Below, piece after piece: positions 49,301 through 59,800 of a stretch of 64,000 nt of DNA. The notes under the pieces are model-generated. The model was not told the origin of the DNA. It did no database searches and worked only from the letters and a program-made list of their open reading frames with translations. Each line of letters starts with the position of its first letter. The stretch's first letter is position 1. Source of the stretch: Myxococcus guangdongensis (lineage in GTDB: Bacteria > Myxococcota > Myxococcia > Myxococcales > Myxococcaceae); the NCBI RefSeq assembly GCF_024198255.1, contig NZ_JAJVKW010000004.1, forward strand, positions 434,001 through 498,000, given 5' to 3'. The position numbers and the translations under genes were made by a program.

Positions 49301-51410
49301 GGCTCTCCCACGCGCCCTGGGCGCGGTAGATGCGGGCCAGCGCGCGCAGCGCGGGGAAGTAGCTGGGCGCCAGCATCAGCGCCTCCTGGTACGAGGCGAT
49401 GGCGTCGTCCTCGCGCGACAGGCGCTGCTCGTACAGCTCACCAATCTTGTAGATGAGCGCGGCGGCCTGCTCGGTGGACTGCGAGCTCTCCGACTCCGCC
49501 CGGTACATGTCCACCAGCTTCTCCCAGCGGCCGTCCTGCGCGTATAGCCGGCCCAGGGCCTTGAGCGCGGGGAGGTACGACGGGGACAGCGCCAGCACCC
49601 GCTCGTACGCGGAGATGGCGCCCGCGCGGTCCTTCAGGTTCTCGTCGAGGATCTCCGCGTTGCGGTGGAGCAGCGACAGCACCTGCTTGGTGTCGCCCGC
49701 GAGCGACGCCTCCAGGTCATGCGTCTCCAGCAGCTCACGGAAGCGCTGCGCGCGCTCATACAACCGCGCCAGGTTGCGGATGGTGGGCAGGTGGTCCGAC
49801 GCCAGGTCGAGGATGCGCTTCATGCACTCGATGGCGTGGTCCAGGTCTCCCAGCCTGTCCTCGTACACCCCGGCCATCTTGTTGAGCGTGGTGATGAGCT
49901 GATCCCGGTCCGACGTCTGGAGCAGGTCCTGCTCGAACATCGCCACCAGCTCCGCGAAGCGGCCCTGGCGCTCGTAGAGGCGGGTGAGGGCCTTCTGCGC
50001 GGGCAGGTAACCGGGCTGCAGCTGGAGGCAGGAGTTGTAGCGGGAGATGGCGTCCTCCTGCCGTCCCAGCCGCTCCTCGAGGATCTCCGCGGCCTTGTAC
50101 ATGCGCGCGGCCTTCTGCTTGGCGTCCTCGGCGGCGGCGACCTCCGCGTCGAAGACGGAGACCAGCCCCTCCCAGTTCTGCATCCGGTAGTACAGCTTGC
50201 CCAGGCCCGCGAGCGCCGCCGAGTGACCGGGGATGCGCGCGACGATGGCCTGATAGCGCGCCGCCGCGTCCACCTCGCGCTTGAGGACCTCCTCGTACAG
50301 CGCGGCCAGCCGCAGGTTGGTGGCCACCAGCTCGCTCTCGTCGTTGAGCGAGCCCACGCGCGCGAGCAGCACGTCCGCCAGCTCCTCGAAGCGGCCCTGC
50401 GTCTCGTAGATGCCAGCCAGCTCGCTGAGGATGAGCGGGTCATTGGGCGCCGCGTGGCGTCCATCCAGGAGCGCGGCCAGGGCCTCGCCCTTCTGGCCCA
50501 GTCGCTCGTGGACCTTGGCGATCTGCAGATAGGCCGGCGCGGCCTGGGGCCCCAACAGGGCGGCCTCCGCCGTGAGCGCCTCGAGCAGCTCCTCGGTGCG
50601 GCCCTCGCGCTCGGCGACGCGCTTGAGCGCGGCGAGCAGCAGCGCGTCCGCGCGGTCCAGGGCGAAGGCCTCGCGCAGGAGCGACGCGGCGGGCTCGCGC
50701 TGCTTGAGGCGCTCCTCGAGCAGCAGGCCCGCGGAGGTCAGGTAGTGCGCGCGCAGCGACGGCTGCTGCATGGTGGCGGCCAGGAGCCGGTAGACCTCCA
50801 CCAGCGCGGCGGCGTCATTGCGCGCGGCGTAGACGGACTCGAGCTGCGTGAGGACCACCACGTCGGTGGGGCGGCGCTCCAGGCACTGGCGCAGGCACGC
50901 GGCGGACTCCTCGTCGCGGGACAGGCGCTCCTGGAGGACGATGCCCTTCTCGAACAGGAGCGCGGCCTGGTGGCGCGCGTCGTCGGTGGCGGACAGCTCC
51001 GCGTCGAGCAGCTGGATGACCATCTGCCAGTTGCCGACGTCCGCGAAGAGGCGGCGCGCGGCGCGGATGTTGACCAGGTAGCGCGGCGCGAGCTTGTACG
51101 CGTTCTGGAACGCGACGGCCGCGTTGCGCGGATTCTTGAGCGGCTCTTCCCAGAGCAGGCCGACCTCGTGGAAGAGCTGCGCGGCCGTGGTGGCGTCCGT
51201 GGCGCTGAGCGTCCGGGCCTCGCGCTCGAGCGAGGCGATGCGCTCGCGGGCCTCGTCCTCCATGCTCGGCGTGGGCGCCGCCTGGGGCGCGGCCTGAACG
51301 GACTGGGCGAGCGCCTCCGTGGCGGAGGGGCCCGTCTTGCCGGGCACGACAGCGGACGGAGGAGGGGCGGCCGTGACAGGGGGTCGCGGGATGTCGTTGC
51401 GCTCGCTCAT
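46338..51410 (-). CDS. giant tetratricopeptide-repeat protein
   Basis: A 1690-residue protein made almost wholly of 34-residue TPR-like helix pairs from about residue 60 to 1350. Typical motifs are ISRYNSCLQLQPGYLPAQKAL, RAGAISAYERVLALSPSYLPA, AIETYQEVLRLTPGHAATL and AALYKQALELQPQCIPALQ. The N-terminal 50 residues are Pro/Ala-rich and the last ~330 residues are not TPR and are not recognised (ILQFLRSTNEVELAFYTEGRARLA, RRFNAREQKFLLGRAALGLLN, LSFTDDFFRLRQRLG). No signal peptide or membrane segment is visible. Several repeats begin with the same ALYKIGELYEQRLSREDDA-type phrase, so units are longer than one TPR and probably duplicated in blocks. Likely a large cytoplasmic scaffold. The flanking genes do not reveal its partners. 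Confidence 0.85.
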   Translation of the reverse strand: MSERNDIPRPPVTAAPPPSAVVPGKTGPSATEALAQSVQAAPQAAPTPSMEDEARERIASLEREARTLSATDATTAAQLFHEVGLLWEEPLKNPRNAAVAFQNAYKLAPRYLVNIRAARRLFADVGNWQMVIQLLDAELSATDDARHQAALLFEKGIVLQERLSRDEESAACLRQCLERRPTDVVVLTQLESVYAARNDAAALVEVYRLLAATMQQPSLRAHYLTSAGLLLEERLKQREPAASLLREAFALDRADALLLAALKRVAEREGRTEELLEALTAEAALLGPQAAPAYLQIAKVHERLGQKGEALAALLDGRHAAPNDPLILSELAGIYETQGRFEELADVLLARVGSLNDESELVATNLRLAALYEEVLKREVDAAARYQAIVARIPGHSAALAGLGKLYYRMQNWEGLVSVFDAEVAAAEDAKQKAARMYKAAEILEERLGRQEDAISRYNSCLQLQPGYLPAQKALTRLYERQGRFAELVAMFEQDLLQTSDRDQLITTLNKMAGVYEDRLGDLDHAIECMKRILDLASDHLPTIRNLARLYERAQRFRELLETHDLEASLAGDTKQVLSLLHRNAEILDENLKDRAGAISAYERVLALSPSYLPALKALGRLYAQDGRWEKLVDMYRAESESSQSTEQAAALIYKIGELYEQRLSREDDAIASYQEALMLAPSYFPALRALARIYRAQGAWESLVAMLREEAANRTDPLERANALFQAAVIWEEALRRPDLAIETYQEVLRLTPGHAATLRALERLFLSQDNVKELVAILDRETQVGNTPAAKVTAYLKLARLYLDRFQEPSRAALCCEAVLGLDAGNLTALTLLERIRASDRPRRAELRQRIAERVNDPRLATALRLSAVVDLDKGPAEGTLEAYKRAFEADPGDARLAFALERSLKLAGDVSGLARLYTLRLAHARDADEALEMLLRTAELAETRFGDLERAAALYKQALELQPQCIPALQGTRRVAMRRGDAAEARSALEAEARLSKDPRGAIDAFIGAARLASLIQKDTDGAAALYKQALERDPLHPAAQAGLEELLAHRGGSADLAALHERRAEAKLAQKDHVAAATGFVSAARLHHGALGDKPRAVALLEKALSAQPGHIEALELRASLLLEAQQYAEAAAMLTQRVQLGGDVRTLAPFHLTLGTLYQTHLNDATRAIAYLMTVLASQPRHQEALERLSTLHTQARNYAGAVDCLHKLLQQELSPDARARFTLELARTYDEGLGDAAAATPLYRRALELSPGDTTLIDKLVTLYERARNLPELAQLLEAQASASTDPRRASALRIRVAELYAGALSEPARATGLYRQVVDADGANLTARFALAGLYARDTSSVPMAIEEHKQILRQDPTRVDSLHALFKLWEGLKQLDKAFCVASVLQFLRSTNEVELAFYTEGRARLAQEAREALTSTDVDTVLMHPGVRGPLLEVLRAMGDQLEKVYPPSFDIVGVNPKTDKLKPDSAVYKAVRTVAQVFGVEEFDAYQARRGLTVLETTEPMSVCIGQDVVRRFNAREQKFLLGRAALGLLNKAAVLEKLSQGETADLFGNAIRIHAQNFSALGRRNDEAVKQLRKAFSRKAIKALEVPALSLGDVQKLELAPWLDALDYSADRAGLLMAGDVSVGLGMVLREDPNFAGAKLDSAEPVIQAVREGERLRTLVSWSFTDDFFRLRQRLGLSL

Positions 51411-51685
51411 GGAAGGCCGGCTCCGGGGGCCAGGGATGATGAGGGGAGAATGGCCGGGAACGGTCGTAACACGCGCTTGCCCGGTCCCTCAACTTCCCGA
51501 CTTTCCAGGCGATTTGGGTGTCCGGATACCCGGGGAGCGAGCGTGCGCCTGCTCGGGACTCCGGGTGGGAGACTGCGGCGCGGTCCGCCGTGACAGGGGC
51601 GCGAAACGGCTTTTGCGAGGGGCCCCATGTCCGCGTTGTGATGGAGTTCGCGGTGAGCTGGGGTTCCCACGAAGGAGACACACAG

Positions 51686-52477
51686 GTGCCGAGGCAGATG
51701 ACGCGGTCCCAGGTGATGAAGGCGCTCGAAGCGGCCGGCGACCCGAGGGTGCGTGAGCGCTATGTGCGCGACGGCGCCGGGGAAAACGTGTTCGGCGTGC
51801 TGATGGGGAAGCTTCGCGCGCTCGCGGGCGAGGTGGGACAGAACCACGCGATGGGACTGGAGCTCTGGGCCACGGGAAACCACGAGGCCCGCCTCCTCGC
51901 TTGCATGGTGCTCGAGCCGGACGCTCTCACGGAGAAGGCGGCCCGTGAGCTGCTCGAGCCACTCACCCTGCCGCTGCTGGTGGATGAGCTGGTCGGGCGG
52001 GTGCTCGTGAAGTCGCCGGTCGCCGGGGCGCTGGAGAAGCGCTGGAGGGATGGCGATCAGGAGTTGCCACGGCGCGCGGGCTGGAAGCTCCTCGCGGGAC
52101 GGATTTCGGCGGGACTGGCGAAGGACCTCGAGGTCGGGGCGACGCTCGCTCGCATCGAGAGGGAGCTGCCGAAGGCGCCGTACCGCGTGCAGGAAGGCCT
52201 CAACTTCTGCCTCGTCTGGATCGGCCTCCACCTGCCGGAGCACCGCGACGAGGCCATCGCCATTGGTGAGCGACTGGGCCGTTGGGATCCGAGGCCCATT
52301 CCAAAGGGCTGCACGTCCAGCTACGCGCCGGAGTGGATCGCCGCGGTCCTCGCGCTGCGCAAGGGGGAGAAGACAGAGGCGCGCAAGAAGATGGAGGCCA
52401 CGGCGGCGAAGAAGAAGCCGGCTCCCTCGAGCAAGAAGACCGCGTCGAAGAAGCCGGCCCGGAAACGCACGGCCTGA
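51686..52477 (+). CDS. DNA alkylation repair (AlkD-like) protein
   Basis: A 263-residue HEAT-like helical protein of the AlkC/AlkD family. I take the GTG at 51686, preceded by GAAGGAG at good spacing; an ATG at 51641 is in frame but lacks such a site. Recognisable segments are YGVx-type LMGKLRALAGEVGQNHAMGLELWATGNHEARLLACM, RRAGWKLLAGRI and KGCTSSYAPEWIAAVL, the latter characteristic of this family. The C-terminal 35 residues are Lys/Ala/Pro-rich (KKKPAPSSKKTASKKPARKR), resembling a histone-like DNA-binding tail. AlkD removes N3- and N7-alkylated bases; catalytic Asp placement was not verified, so glycosylase activity is inferred from the family. Confidence 0.8.
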   Translation: MPRQMTRSQVMKALEAAGDPRVRERYVRDGAGENVFGVLMGKLRALAGEVGQNHAMGLELWATGNHEARLLACMVLEPDALTEKAARELLEPLTLPLLVDELVGRVLVKSPVAGALEKRWRDGDQELPRRAGWKLLAGRISAGLAKDLEVGATLARIERELPKAPYRVQEGLNFCLVWIGLHLPEHRDEAIAIGERLGRWDPRPIPKGCTSSYAPEWIAAVLALRKGEKTEARKKMEATAAKKKPAPSSKKTASKKPARKRTA

Positions 52478-52487
52478 TTGGCGGGCC

Positions 52488-53792
52488 CTACATCAGGTCG
52501 CGCAGGTTGCGTTCAGCGATGCGCGTCATCTGCGAGACGCGCTGGTGCATCCACAGCCCGAACGGCTGGATGCGGCTGACCGGCGTCTTCTTCGGCATGT
52601 CGGAGGTGTTCTCGTCGAACGGGACGATGGCCCGCTCCCCGGCGGCGTTCGACGCGCGGTTGTCGAAGGCGAAGGACCGGTTGATATCCCAGCCGCCGTG
52701 GAAGGGCTCGAGGTCCTCCAGCTCATCGTTGCCCGTGGCGTCCACCAGATTGCCGATGTCGTAGACGTCAGCGGAGATCTCCAGACAGCTCCAGCCACCC
52801 CCGGTGACGTTGCCGCAGTAGAAACCCGGCAGGTCCTCGGAGGCGTTCGTGGCGAGGATCCACGTGGCGGACCCATAGACGCGCAGGAAGTAATCCCAGC
52901 TCGACTCCTTCTTCTTGGGCTTGAGCGGCTTCGCCTTCAGCCACTGTCCGAGGCGCAGCTTGTGGTGGCGCACGAAGAACGACACATGCTCCTCGGCGGA
53001 CTCGATGCGCTTCTTGTCCTTCTTCGCGTCGACCAGCTCCGTGATGAAGTGCCCCGAGGGGAATCGCTCATGGAGGTCCTTGAGCATCGCCACGGCGATG
53101 TCCACGGCCTCGAAGGCGTCCTTGGGCTTCGGGAACTTCGTGCCCTTGGGCGGCTTGGGCCGTTTGGGCGCGCCCTTCGCGGGCTTGGGCTCGGGATTGG
53201 GGTGCTTCGCGGGCCAGAGCTCCTGGTTGTACTGCACGAAGCCGGCCTTCTCCTGCGCGCGGACGCGCTTCTCCGCGTAGGCGACGGCCGCCTCCCAGCT
53301 CGCGTGGGCCTTCTCCTTGCGCTCCTCGATGGTGTGGTTCCCATCGACGGTCATGGACCAGGCCTTCGTCTCCTCCTTGCGGTACTGGCGCTCGAGCACC
53401 TTCTTCGACGTCGCGTTCCAGGGGGTTCCGTCACGGAAGCCCATGCTCCGGTAGCGCGCGAGCAGCGCCTCCACTCCGGAGGCGTCGACGAGCGCGACGT
53501 GGCTGTGCCCGTTCAACGTGCCACGGCGAACGGTGGCCTTGTCCCCGCGCACCGTCACATCGACATAGAGGAGCCAACCTCCCCGGTACAGCACGTGCCG
53601 CGCCGTCACGGGCGCGGTGAACGTCACCGCCTGCTCATCCCGCTTGTAGAGCGTCCCCGCGCTCCAGACTCGCAGCTCGAAGTCCTCCGAATAGAACCAG
53701 ACCTCATCCTTCGAATCGAACTGTGGGTCAGCGCGCCGGATGGCGTCGCTGCCATTGAGCTTCTGGAGTCGCTTCCAATCGGTATCGGCCAT
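52488..53792 (-). CDS. uncharacterised protein with Lys/Pro-rich centre
   Basis: A 434-residue soluble protein in three parts. Residues 1-165 are strand-rich (KDEVWFYSEDFELRVWSAGTL, RHVLYRGGWLLYVDVTVRG) with a helical end (SWEAAVAYAEKRVRAQEKAG). Residues about 185-225 are a basic low-complexity linker (KHPNPEPKPAKGAPKRPKPPKG). Residues 230-434 are helical then mixed (VDIAVAMLKDLHERFPSGHFI, then SSWDYFLRVYGSATWILATN, FYCGNVTGGGWSCLEIS, RIQPFGLWMHQRVSQM). No signal, membrane segment or known motif is recognised. It converges with the AlkD-like gene (10 bases) and lies just downstream of the NRPS gene on the same strand. Confidence 0.55.
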   Translation of the reverse strand: MADTDWKRLQKLNGSDAIRRADPQFDSKDEVWFYSEDFELRVWSAGTLYKRDEQAVTFTAPVTARHVLYRGGWLLYVDVTVRGDKATVRRGTLNGHSHVALVDASGVEALLARYRSMGFRDGTPWNATSKKVLERQYRKEETKAWSMTVDGNHTIEERKEKAHASWEAAVAYAEKRVRAQEKAGFVQYNQELWPAKHPNPEPKPAKGAPKRPKPPKGTKFPKPKDAFEAVDIAVAMLKDLHERFPSGHFITELVDAKKDKKRIESAEEHVSFFVRHHKLRLGQWLKAKPLKPKKKESSWDYFLRVYGSATWILATNASEDLPGFYCGNVTGGGWSCLEISADVYDIGNLVDATGNDELEDLEPFHGGWDINRSFAFDNRASNAAGERAIVPFDENTSDMPKKTPVSRIQPFGLWMHQRVSQMTRIAERNLRDLM

Positions 53793-53842
53793 GGAGGGTT
53801 TCTCTCCCGGAGCGTGGAGAAGATCAATGCCGCAGGGACGAC

Positions 53843-56800
53843 TCAGCTCCCTGATTGTCGGGACTCCTCGCGCTGTTCGAGTCGGCGCATGAAGTCATTC
53901 AGGTGTCGAGTCAGGGTCGTGACGTGTGGCGGTTCGATCATCGTCTGGTGATTTCCCGGGACTCCGATGAGCTCCAGTCCGCCGCGCACCAGCTCCTGCC
54001 ATGGGCGCTCGGGGTGGAGCGGATGGGGCGGGGTGTACTCCTGGGCGCGCAGGTAGATGGCGCGGCCCTCGGTGGGGCCGGGCTCGTAGCTGAACAGCGC
54101 GCGCATGTGCGCCTTCCAGACGGAGAGGAACACCTGCAGGTCCACCAGCGAGAACGACTCCGGCACCGTGGCGCCATCACGTGCGCGGCGCAGCACCTCG
54201 AGCATCTGCGCCTGTGGCTCCAGTCCGCGCAGCAAGGTGATGAGCTCAGGAGACGAGTCCCCGAAGATCGCCGCGAGCAGCTCCGCGTCATCCTCGAAGC
54301 GCGTGGGGAGCTGGCCCGGGCCGGGCGTATCGAGGAAGACGAGCAGCTCGGGAGGCCCGCCGAGCTGTCGCAGCCGCTGCGCCATCTCGTAGACGATGGT
54401 GCCGCCCATCGAGAGGCCCACCAGGTAGTAGGGCGGCTTGGGACGCAGTTGGAGCAGGGCCTTCAGGTGCACCGAGGCGAGCTGCTCGACGGTCTGGAGC
54501 GGCTCGCATTCGCCGTTCACGCCGGGCGCCTGGAAACCGTAGACGGAGCGCTCGGGGCCGAGCGCGCGGACCAGCTCCTGATAGCAGAACACCGTGCCCC
54601 CAATCGGGTGCATGCAGAGCAGCGGCGGCAGACGGTCGTCACGCCCTTGTTGGAGCAGGACGACGCCGTCGGGCAGTGATGGTGCCTTCGTTGAGGAGGC
54701 CACGGGCGCGCGCTGCTCCTCGAACCACGCGGCGAGCGCCGCCACCGTGGGGCTCTGGAAGAGGACCTGCAGTGGGACCTTGAAGCCGAAGCGCTCGGAC
54801 AGCTTCGCGACGAGCTGCGCGGCGAGCAGCGAGTGGCCACCCAGGTCGAAGAAGCTCGTCGTCACGCTGAGGACCTCGCGGCCCAGCACCTGCGCCCACA
54901 GTGCCGCGAGCTCTTCTTCGAGTGGCGTGCGAGGTGCCACGCGCGTCGAATCGTCGGCGGACATGCTGGGTCGAGGCAGGGCGCGGTGGTCGACCTTTCC
55001 ATTCGCGGTGAGGGGCAGCGCGGACAACACCACGAAGTCCGAGGGCAGCATGTGAGGCGGCAAGGAACTCTGGAGGAGGTCGCGGAGCGCGCGAGGCGAC
55101 AGCTCCGGAGCGCTCGCGACGTAGCCGACGAGGCGCCGGTCGCCCGGGATGTCCTCGCGGACGAGGACGATGGCGTCACCCACGTCGGGATGGGCCCGCA
55201 GCGCGGACTCGACTTCGCCCAGCTCGATGCGGAAGCCGCGCAGCTTCACCTGGTTGTCGGCCCGGCCGACGAAATCCAGCGCGCCGTCGGGGCGAAGCCG
55301 GACGAGGTCTCCGGTGCGGTAGAGCCGAGCGCCGGGCGTCGTCGCGAACGGATGCGGGATGAAGCGCTCCGCGGTGAGGTCCGACCTGTCCCAATAGCCC
55401 CATGCGAGTCCGTCGCCCCCGACATACAGCTCGCCCGTCACGCCCGTGGGGACGGGCCAAAGGTGCGCATCGAGCACGTAGGCCGTGCTGTTGGCGATGG
55501 GCCGGCCGATGGGCACGGAGTGTTCCTGTGGCGTGCTCACGGGGTGCCAGGAGCTGAACGTGGTGTTCTCCGTGGGGCCGTAGACGTGGAGCAGCCGCTG
55601 GGGAGCGCCGGACGAGAGGACCCGATTGACGCACGCGAGGTCGGCGTTCTCGCCGCCGAAGAGGAGGAAGCGCAGGCCGGAGAAGGCCGAGGGCTCCGTG
55701 CGTGCGACGAGGTTGAAGAGCGCGGTGGTGAGGAACAGCGCGGTGATGCGCTCTTCGCGCAGCCGGCGGGAGAGCATGGCCGGGTCGATGACGTCGTCCT
55801 TGTCGAGGATGACGAGCGTCGCGCCGTTGAGCAGTGCGCCCCAGAGCTCGAAGGTGGAGGCGTCGAAGGCGATGGTCGCGGCCTGACCGACACGGTCGTC
55901 GGGCCCGAGCTGGACATAGTCCGAGCCCGACACGAGACGGAGGACGGCGCGGTGCGGAATGCAGACACCCTTGGGCCGGCCCGTGGAGCCCGAGGTGTAT
56001 GTGACGTAGGCCAGGTCCTCGGGGCCGGTGTCACGCGCGAGTCGGTCCGTCGCTCCCTCGTCGGTGAGCGAGAGGGCGTCGAGGCACAGCGGCGCGGCGA
56101 TGTTCTGGGGAACGCGGGACACGAGTGAGGTCTGCGTGACGATGCACTGGACCTGCGCGTCACGGGCCATCAACTCCAGTCGCTCGGAGGGATAGTCCGG
56201 GTCGAGCGGCACGTAGGCACCACCGGCCTTGAGGATGGCGAGCAGCGTGACCACCAATCGGGGCGAGCGGGGCAGGCACACACCGACCCGAGGCCGGGCG
56301 CGACTCACGCCCTGCGCGCGAAGCAGGTGCGCGAGCTGATGGGCCTGTCGTTCGAGCTCCGCGTACGAGAGCACCGAGTCGCCGTGCTGGAGCGCGATGG
56401 CCTCCGGCTGCCGTGCGGCCTGCGCCTCGAAGAGGTCGACGATGGAGGAGTCGGCCGGGTAGGCGCGAGTGGTGTCGTTCCACTCGACGAGCCACTGGTG
56501 ACGCTCCTGTTCGGAGAGCAGGTCGAACGCGTGGATGGATGCGTGGGGGTGCCGGGTCACATGCTCCATCAGCGCGCGGAGATGTCGCGCCATGCGCTCG
56601 ATGGTCGCGGGTGAGAACAGGGCCGTCGCGTATTCGAAGACGCCCACGAGCCCGTCCGCGGACTCCTCCAGGGAGAGCGTGAGGTCGAACTTCGACGTCC
56701 CCGGATGCAACTCCATCGTGTCCACGGTGACGCCTGGGAGTTGAAGCTGCCCGGTGGGCGCATTCTGGAGAGCGAACATGACCTGGAGGAGAGGGCCATG

Positions 56801-59800
56801 AGAGAGGGAGCGCTCGACGCGGAGTTCATCGACGAGCTTCTCGAAGGGGAGCTCCTGATGGGAGTAGGCGGAGAGGCAGACGTCGCGAGTGCGGCGGAGG
56901 AGGTCGAGGAAGGAAGGGTTGCCGGAGAGGCGAGCGGGGAGAGGGAGAGTGTTGACGAAGAAGCCGACGAGGGATTCGAGCTGGTGGCGGGTGCGATTGG
57001 CGATGGGAGAGCCGACGAGGAAGTCGAGCTGGCCGGAGTAGCGGGAGAGGAGGAGTTGGAAGGAGGAGAGGAGCGCCATGAAGAGGGAGGCGCCCTGCTG
57101 GCGAGCGAGAGAGTCGAGAGAGGAGCGAAGGGAGAGGGGAAGAGAGAAGCGGTGAAGAGCGCCGTCGAAGCGCTGGAGGGAGGGGCGAGGGAAGTCGGAG
57201 GGGAGGGAGAGGAGGTGAGGGACGCCGTCGAGGAGGCGAGTCCAGAAGGAGAGCTGAGAGGAGAGGACGGTGCCGGAGAGGTGGGAGCGCTGCCAGGAGG
57301 AGAAGTCGGCGTACTGGAGGGAGAGGGGAGGCAGAGCCGAGGAGGAGGAGAGCTCGCGGTAGAGGACGCCGAAGGACCAGCCGTCGGAGATGATGTGGTG
57401 GAGGTTGAGGAGGAGGACGTGGCGCCGAGGGGCCAACTGGAAGAGGCGGGCGCGGAAGAGCGGACCGTTCACCAGGTCGAACGGCGCCTCGGCTTCGAGT
57501 TGCACGCGTCGCGCGGCTTCCTCGTCGGGTGACTCCGCGGAGGAGAGGTCGAAGAACTCCCAGGACAGCTGCGCGGAGTCGTGGATGTGCTGAGTGGGAG
57601 TCCCGCTTCCAGGGAACGTCGTGCGAAGAGATTCGTGTCGGTCGACGAGGCGCTGGAGGCTCGCGCGGAGCGCCTCGGTGTCGAGTTCGCCCTCCAGCCG
57701 GAGCGCGAAGGGCATGTTGTAGACGCCCTGTTGTTCGTGGAGCTGGCTGAGGAACCAGAGTCGCTCCTGCGCGAAGGAGAGCGGAGGCGCGGTGTCCCGG
57801 GGCCTGCGAGGGATGACCTCGGAGTCGTGGCCCGAGGACGCGGTTCCGAGGAGCTTCTCCACGGCGCGCGCGAAGCGTTCGAGTGTCGGCGCCTCGAAGA
57901 GCAGCTTCACGGGAACCGTGACGCCGAGCGATTCCCGGGCCCGTGAGACGACCTGGGTCGCGAGCAGCGAGTGCCCGCCCAGGTCGAAGAAGTTCGCGGT
58001 GACGCTGAGCTGTTCGAGCTGGAGGACCGAGGACCAGATGGCGGCCAACGCCACTTCCAGCGCGGTGCGAGGCGCCACCAAGTCCTCCACGGTGCCGCCC
58101 TCCGGCGCTGGGAGCGCGCGTCGATCGACCTTGCCGTTCGGTGTCAGCGGCAATGCCTCGAGCACGACGAAGGCCGACGGCACCATGTGCGCTGGGAGCT
58201 GGCTCCGCAGATGCTCACGAAGCACCGTCTCGGATGCAGACGTCGCGGCGTAGGCCACGAGGCGCCGGTCTCCCGGCGAGTCCTCCCGGACGAGGACGGC
58301 GGCGTCTCGGACGTCGGGGTGTGCACGCAGCGAAGCCTCGATCTCACCCAGCTCGATACGAAAGCCGCGCAGCTTCACCTGGTGGTCCGCGCGTCCGACG
58401 AACTCCAACGCTCCGTCAGCGCGAAGTCGGACGAGGTCTCCAGTGCGGTAGAGCCGAGCCCCCGGAACCGAAGAGAACGGATGCGGGACGAAGCGCTCCG
58501 CGGTGAGGTCGGGCCTGTTCCAGTAGCCCCACGCGAGGCCCTCGCCACCGACATGCAGCTCGCCGGTGATACCGATGGGCACAGGCTGACCGTGGACATC
58601 CAGGACGTAGGCCGTGCTGTTGGACACGGGGCGGCCGATGGGAACCGAGTGCTCCTGTCGCTGACGCACCGGGTACCAGGTGCTGTACGTGCTGTTCTCT
58701 GTCGGGCCGTAGAAGTTCGCGAGCTGACCGGGAGCGCCGTAGGTGAGCACGTCGTTCACGCAGTCCGGGTCCGCGGCCTCTCCACCGAACCCCAGCCATC
58801 GCAGACCCTTGAAGCTCTCCGGCCGGGTGCGCGCGACGAGATTGAACAGCGCGGTGGTGAGGAAGAGGGTGGTGATGCGCTCCTCCTGGAGGCGCCGGTC
58901 GAGCAGCACCGGGTCGATGACCTCCTCCTTGTCCAGGATGACGAGCGTCGAGCCGTTGAGCAGTGGCGCCCACAGCTCGAAGGTCGAGGCATCGAAGGCG
59001 ATGGTCGCGGCCTGTCCGACGCGATCATCCGGGCCGAGCCGGATGTGGTCGGCATCGCGAACCATGCGCACCACACCGCGATGCGGAATGCAGACACCCT
59101 TGGGATGGCCCGTGGAGCCCGAGGTGTAGATGATGTGAGCCAGGTCTTCGGACGTGCTCTCGCGAGGAAGCGCGGTCGCCTCGAGCTTCGTCAGTTCCTC
59201 GCCCAGTGCTTCGAGACTCAGTACCGGGGCATCCGGGGTGAAGCTCGAGCGGAGTGCGTCGAGGCTCACGATGACGACAACCCGTGAATCACGGGCCATG
59301 AAGCCGAGTCGCTCGGAGGGGTAGTCCGGGTCGAGCGGCACGTAGGCGCCACCGGCCTTGAGGATGGCGAGCAGCGTGACGACCAGCTCGGGATGCCGCG
59401 GCAGGCAGACGCCGACCTGCGGACGCTCACGGCTCACTCCCTTTCCTCGGAGCAGTCGCGCGAGACGATTGGCGCGAGCGTCGAGCTCTCCATACGTGAG
59501 GCTCGTCGACCCATGCCGCACGGCGATTCCCTGGGGACGAAGGGCCACCTGCTCCGCGAAGAGGTCGATGATGGACGCGCCGGCCGGGAAGGTGCGAGCC
59601 GTGTCATTCCACTCGACGAGCCACTGTTCGCGCTCCTTCGCGGAGAGCACGTCGAGAGAGCGGACGGGTGCGTGAGGGGTTCGCGCGACCTGTTCCATCA
59701 GGTTTCGAAGGTGCTCGGCCATCCGCGCCATGGTGGTCGGCGCGAACAGTGACGTGGCGTACTCGAAGACGCCGTTCAGGCCGTGAGGCGTCTCTTCGAT

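Noticed and set aside
46716-49547. A 943-codon plus-strand frame opposite the giant TPR gene
   Set aside because: Its product is Arg/Leu/Gln-rich low complexity, the mirror of TPR codons, while the minus strand shows clear TPR periodicity.
49665-51593. A 642-codon plus-strand frame opposite the start of the TPR gene
   Set aside because: Antisense artefact of the same kind; no start context or domain.
56705-57532. Glu/Gly-rich plus-strand frame, repeated at 59783-60661
   Set aside because: It is the antisense of the pyrimidine-rich NRPS C-domain block and exists only because of the strand skew.
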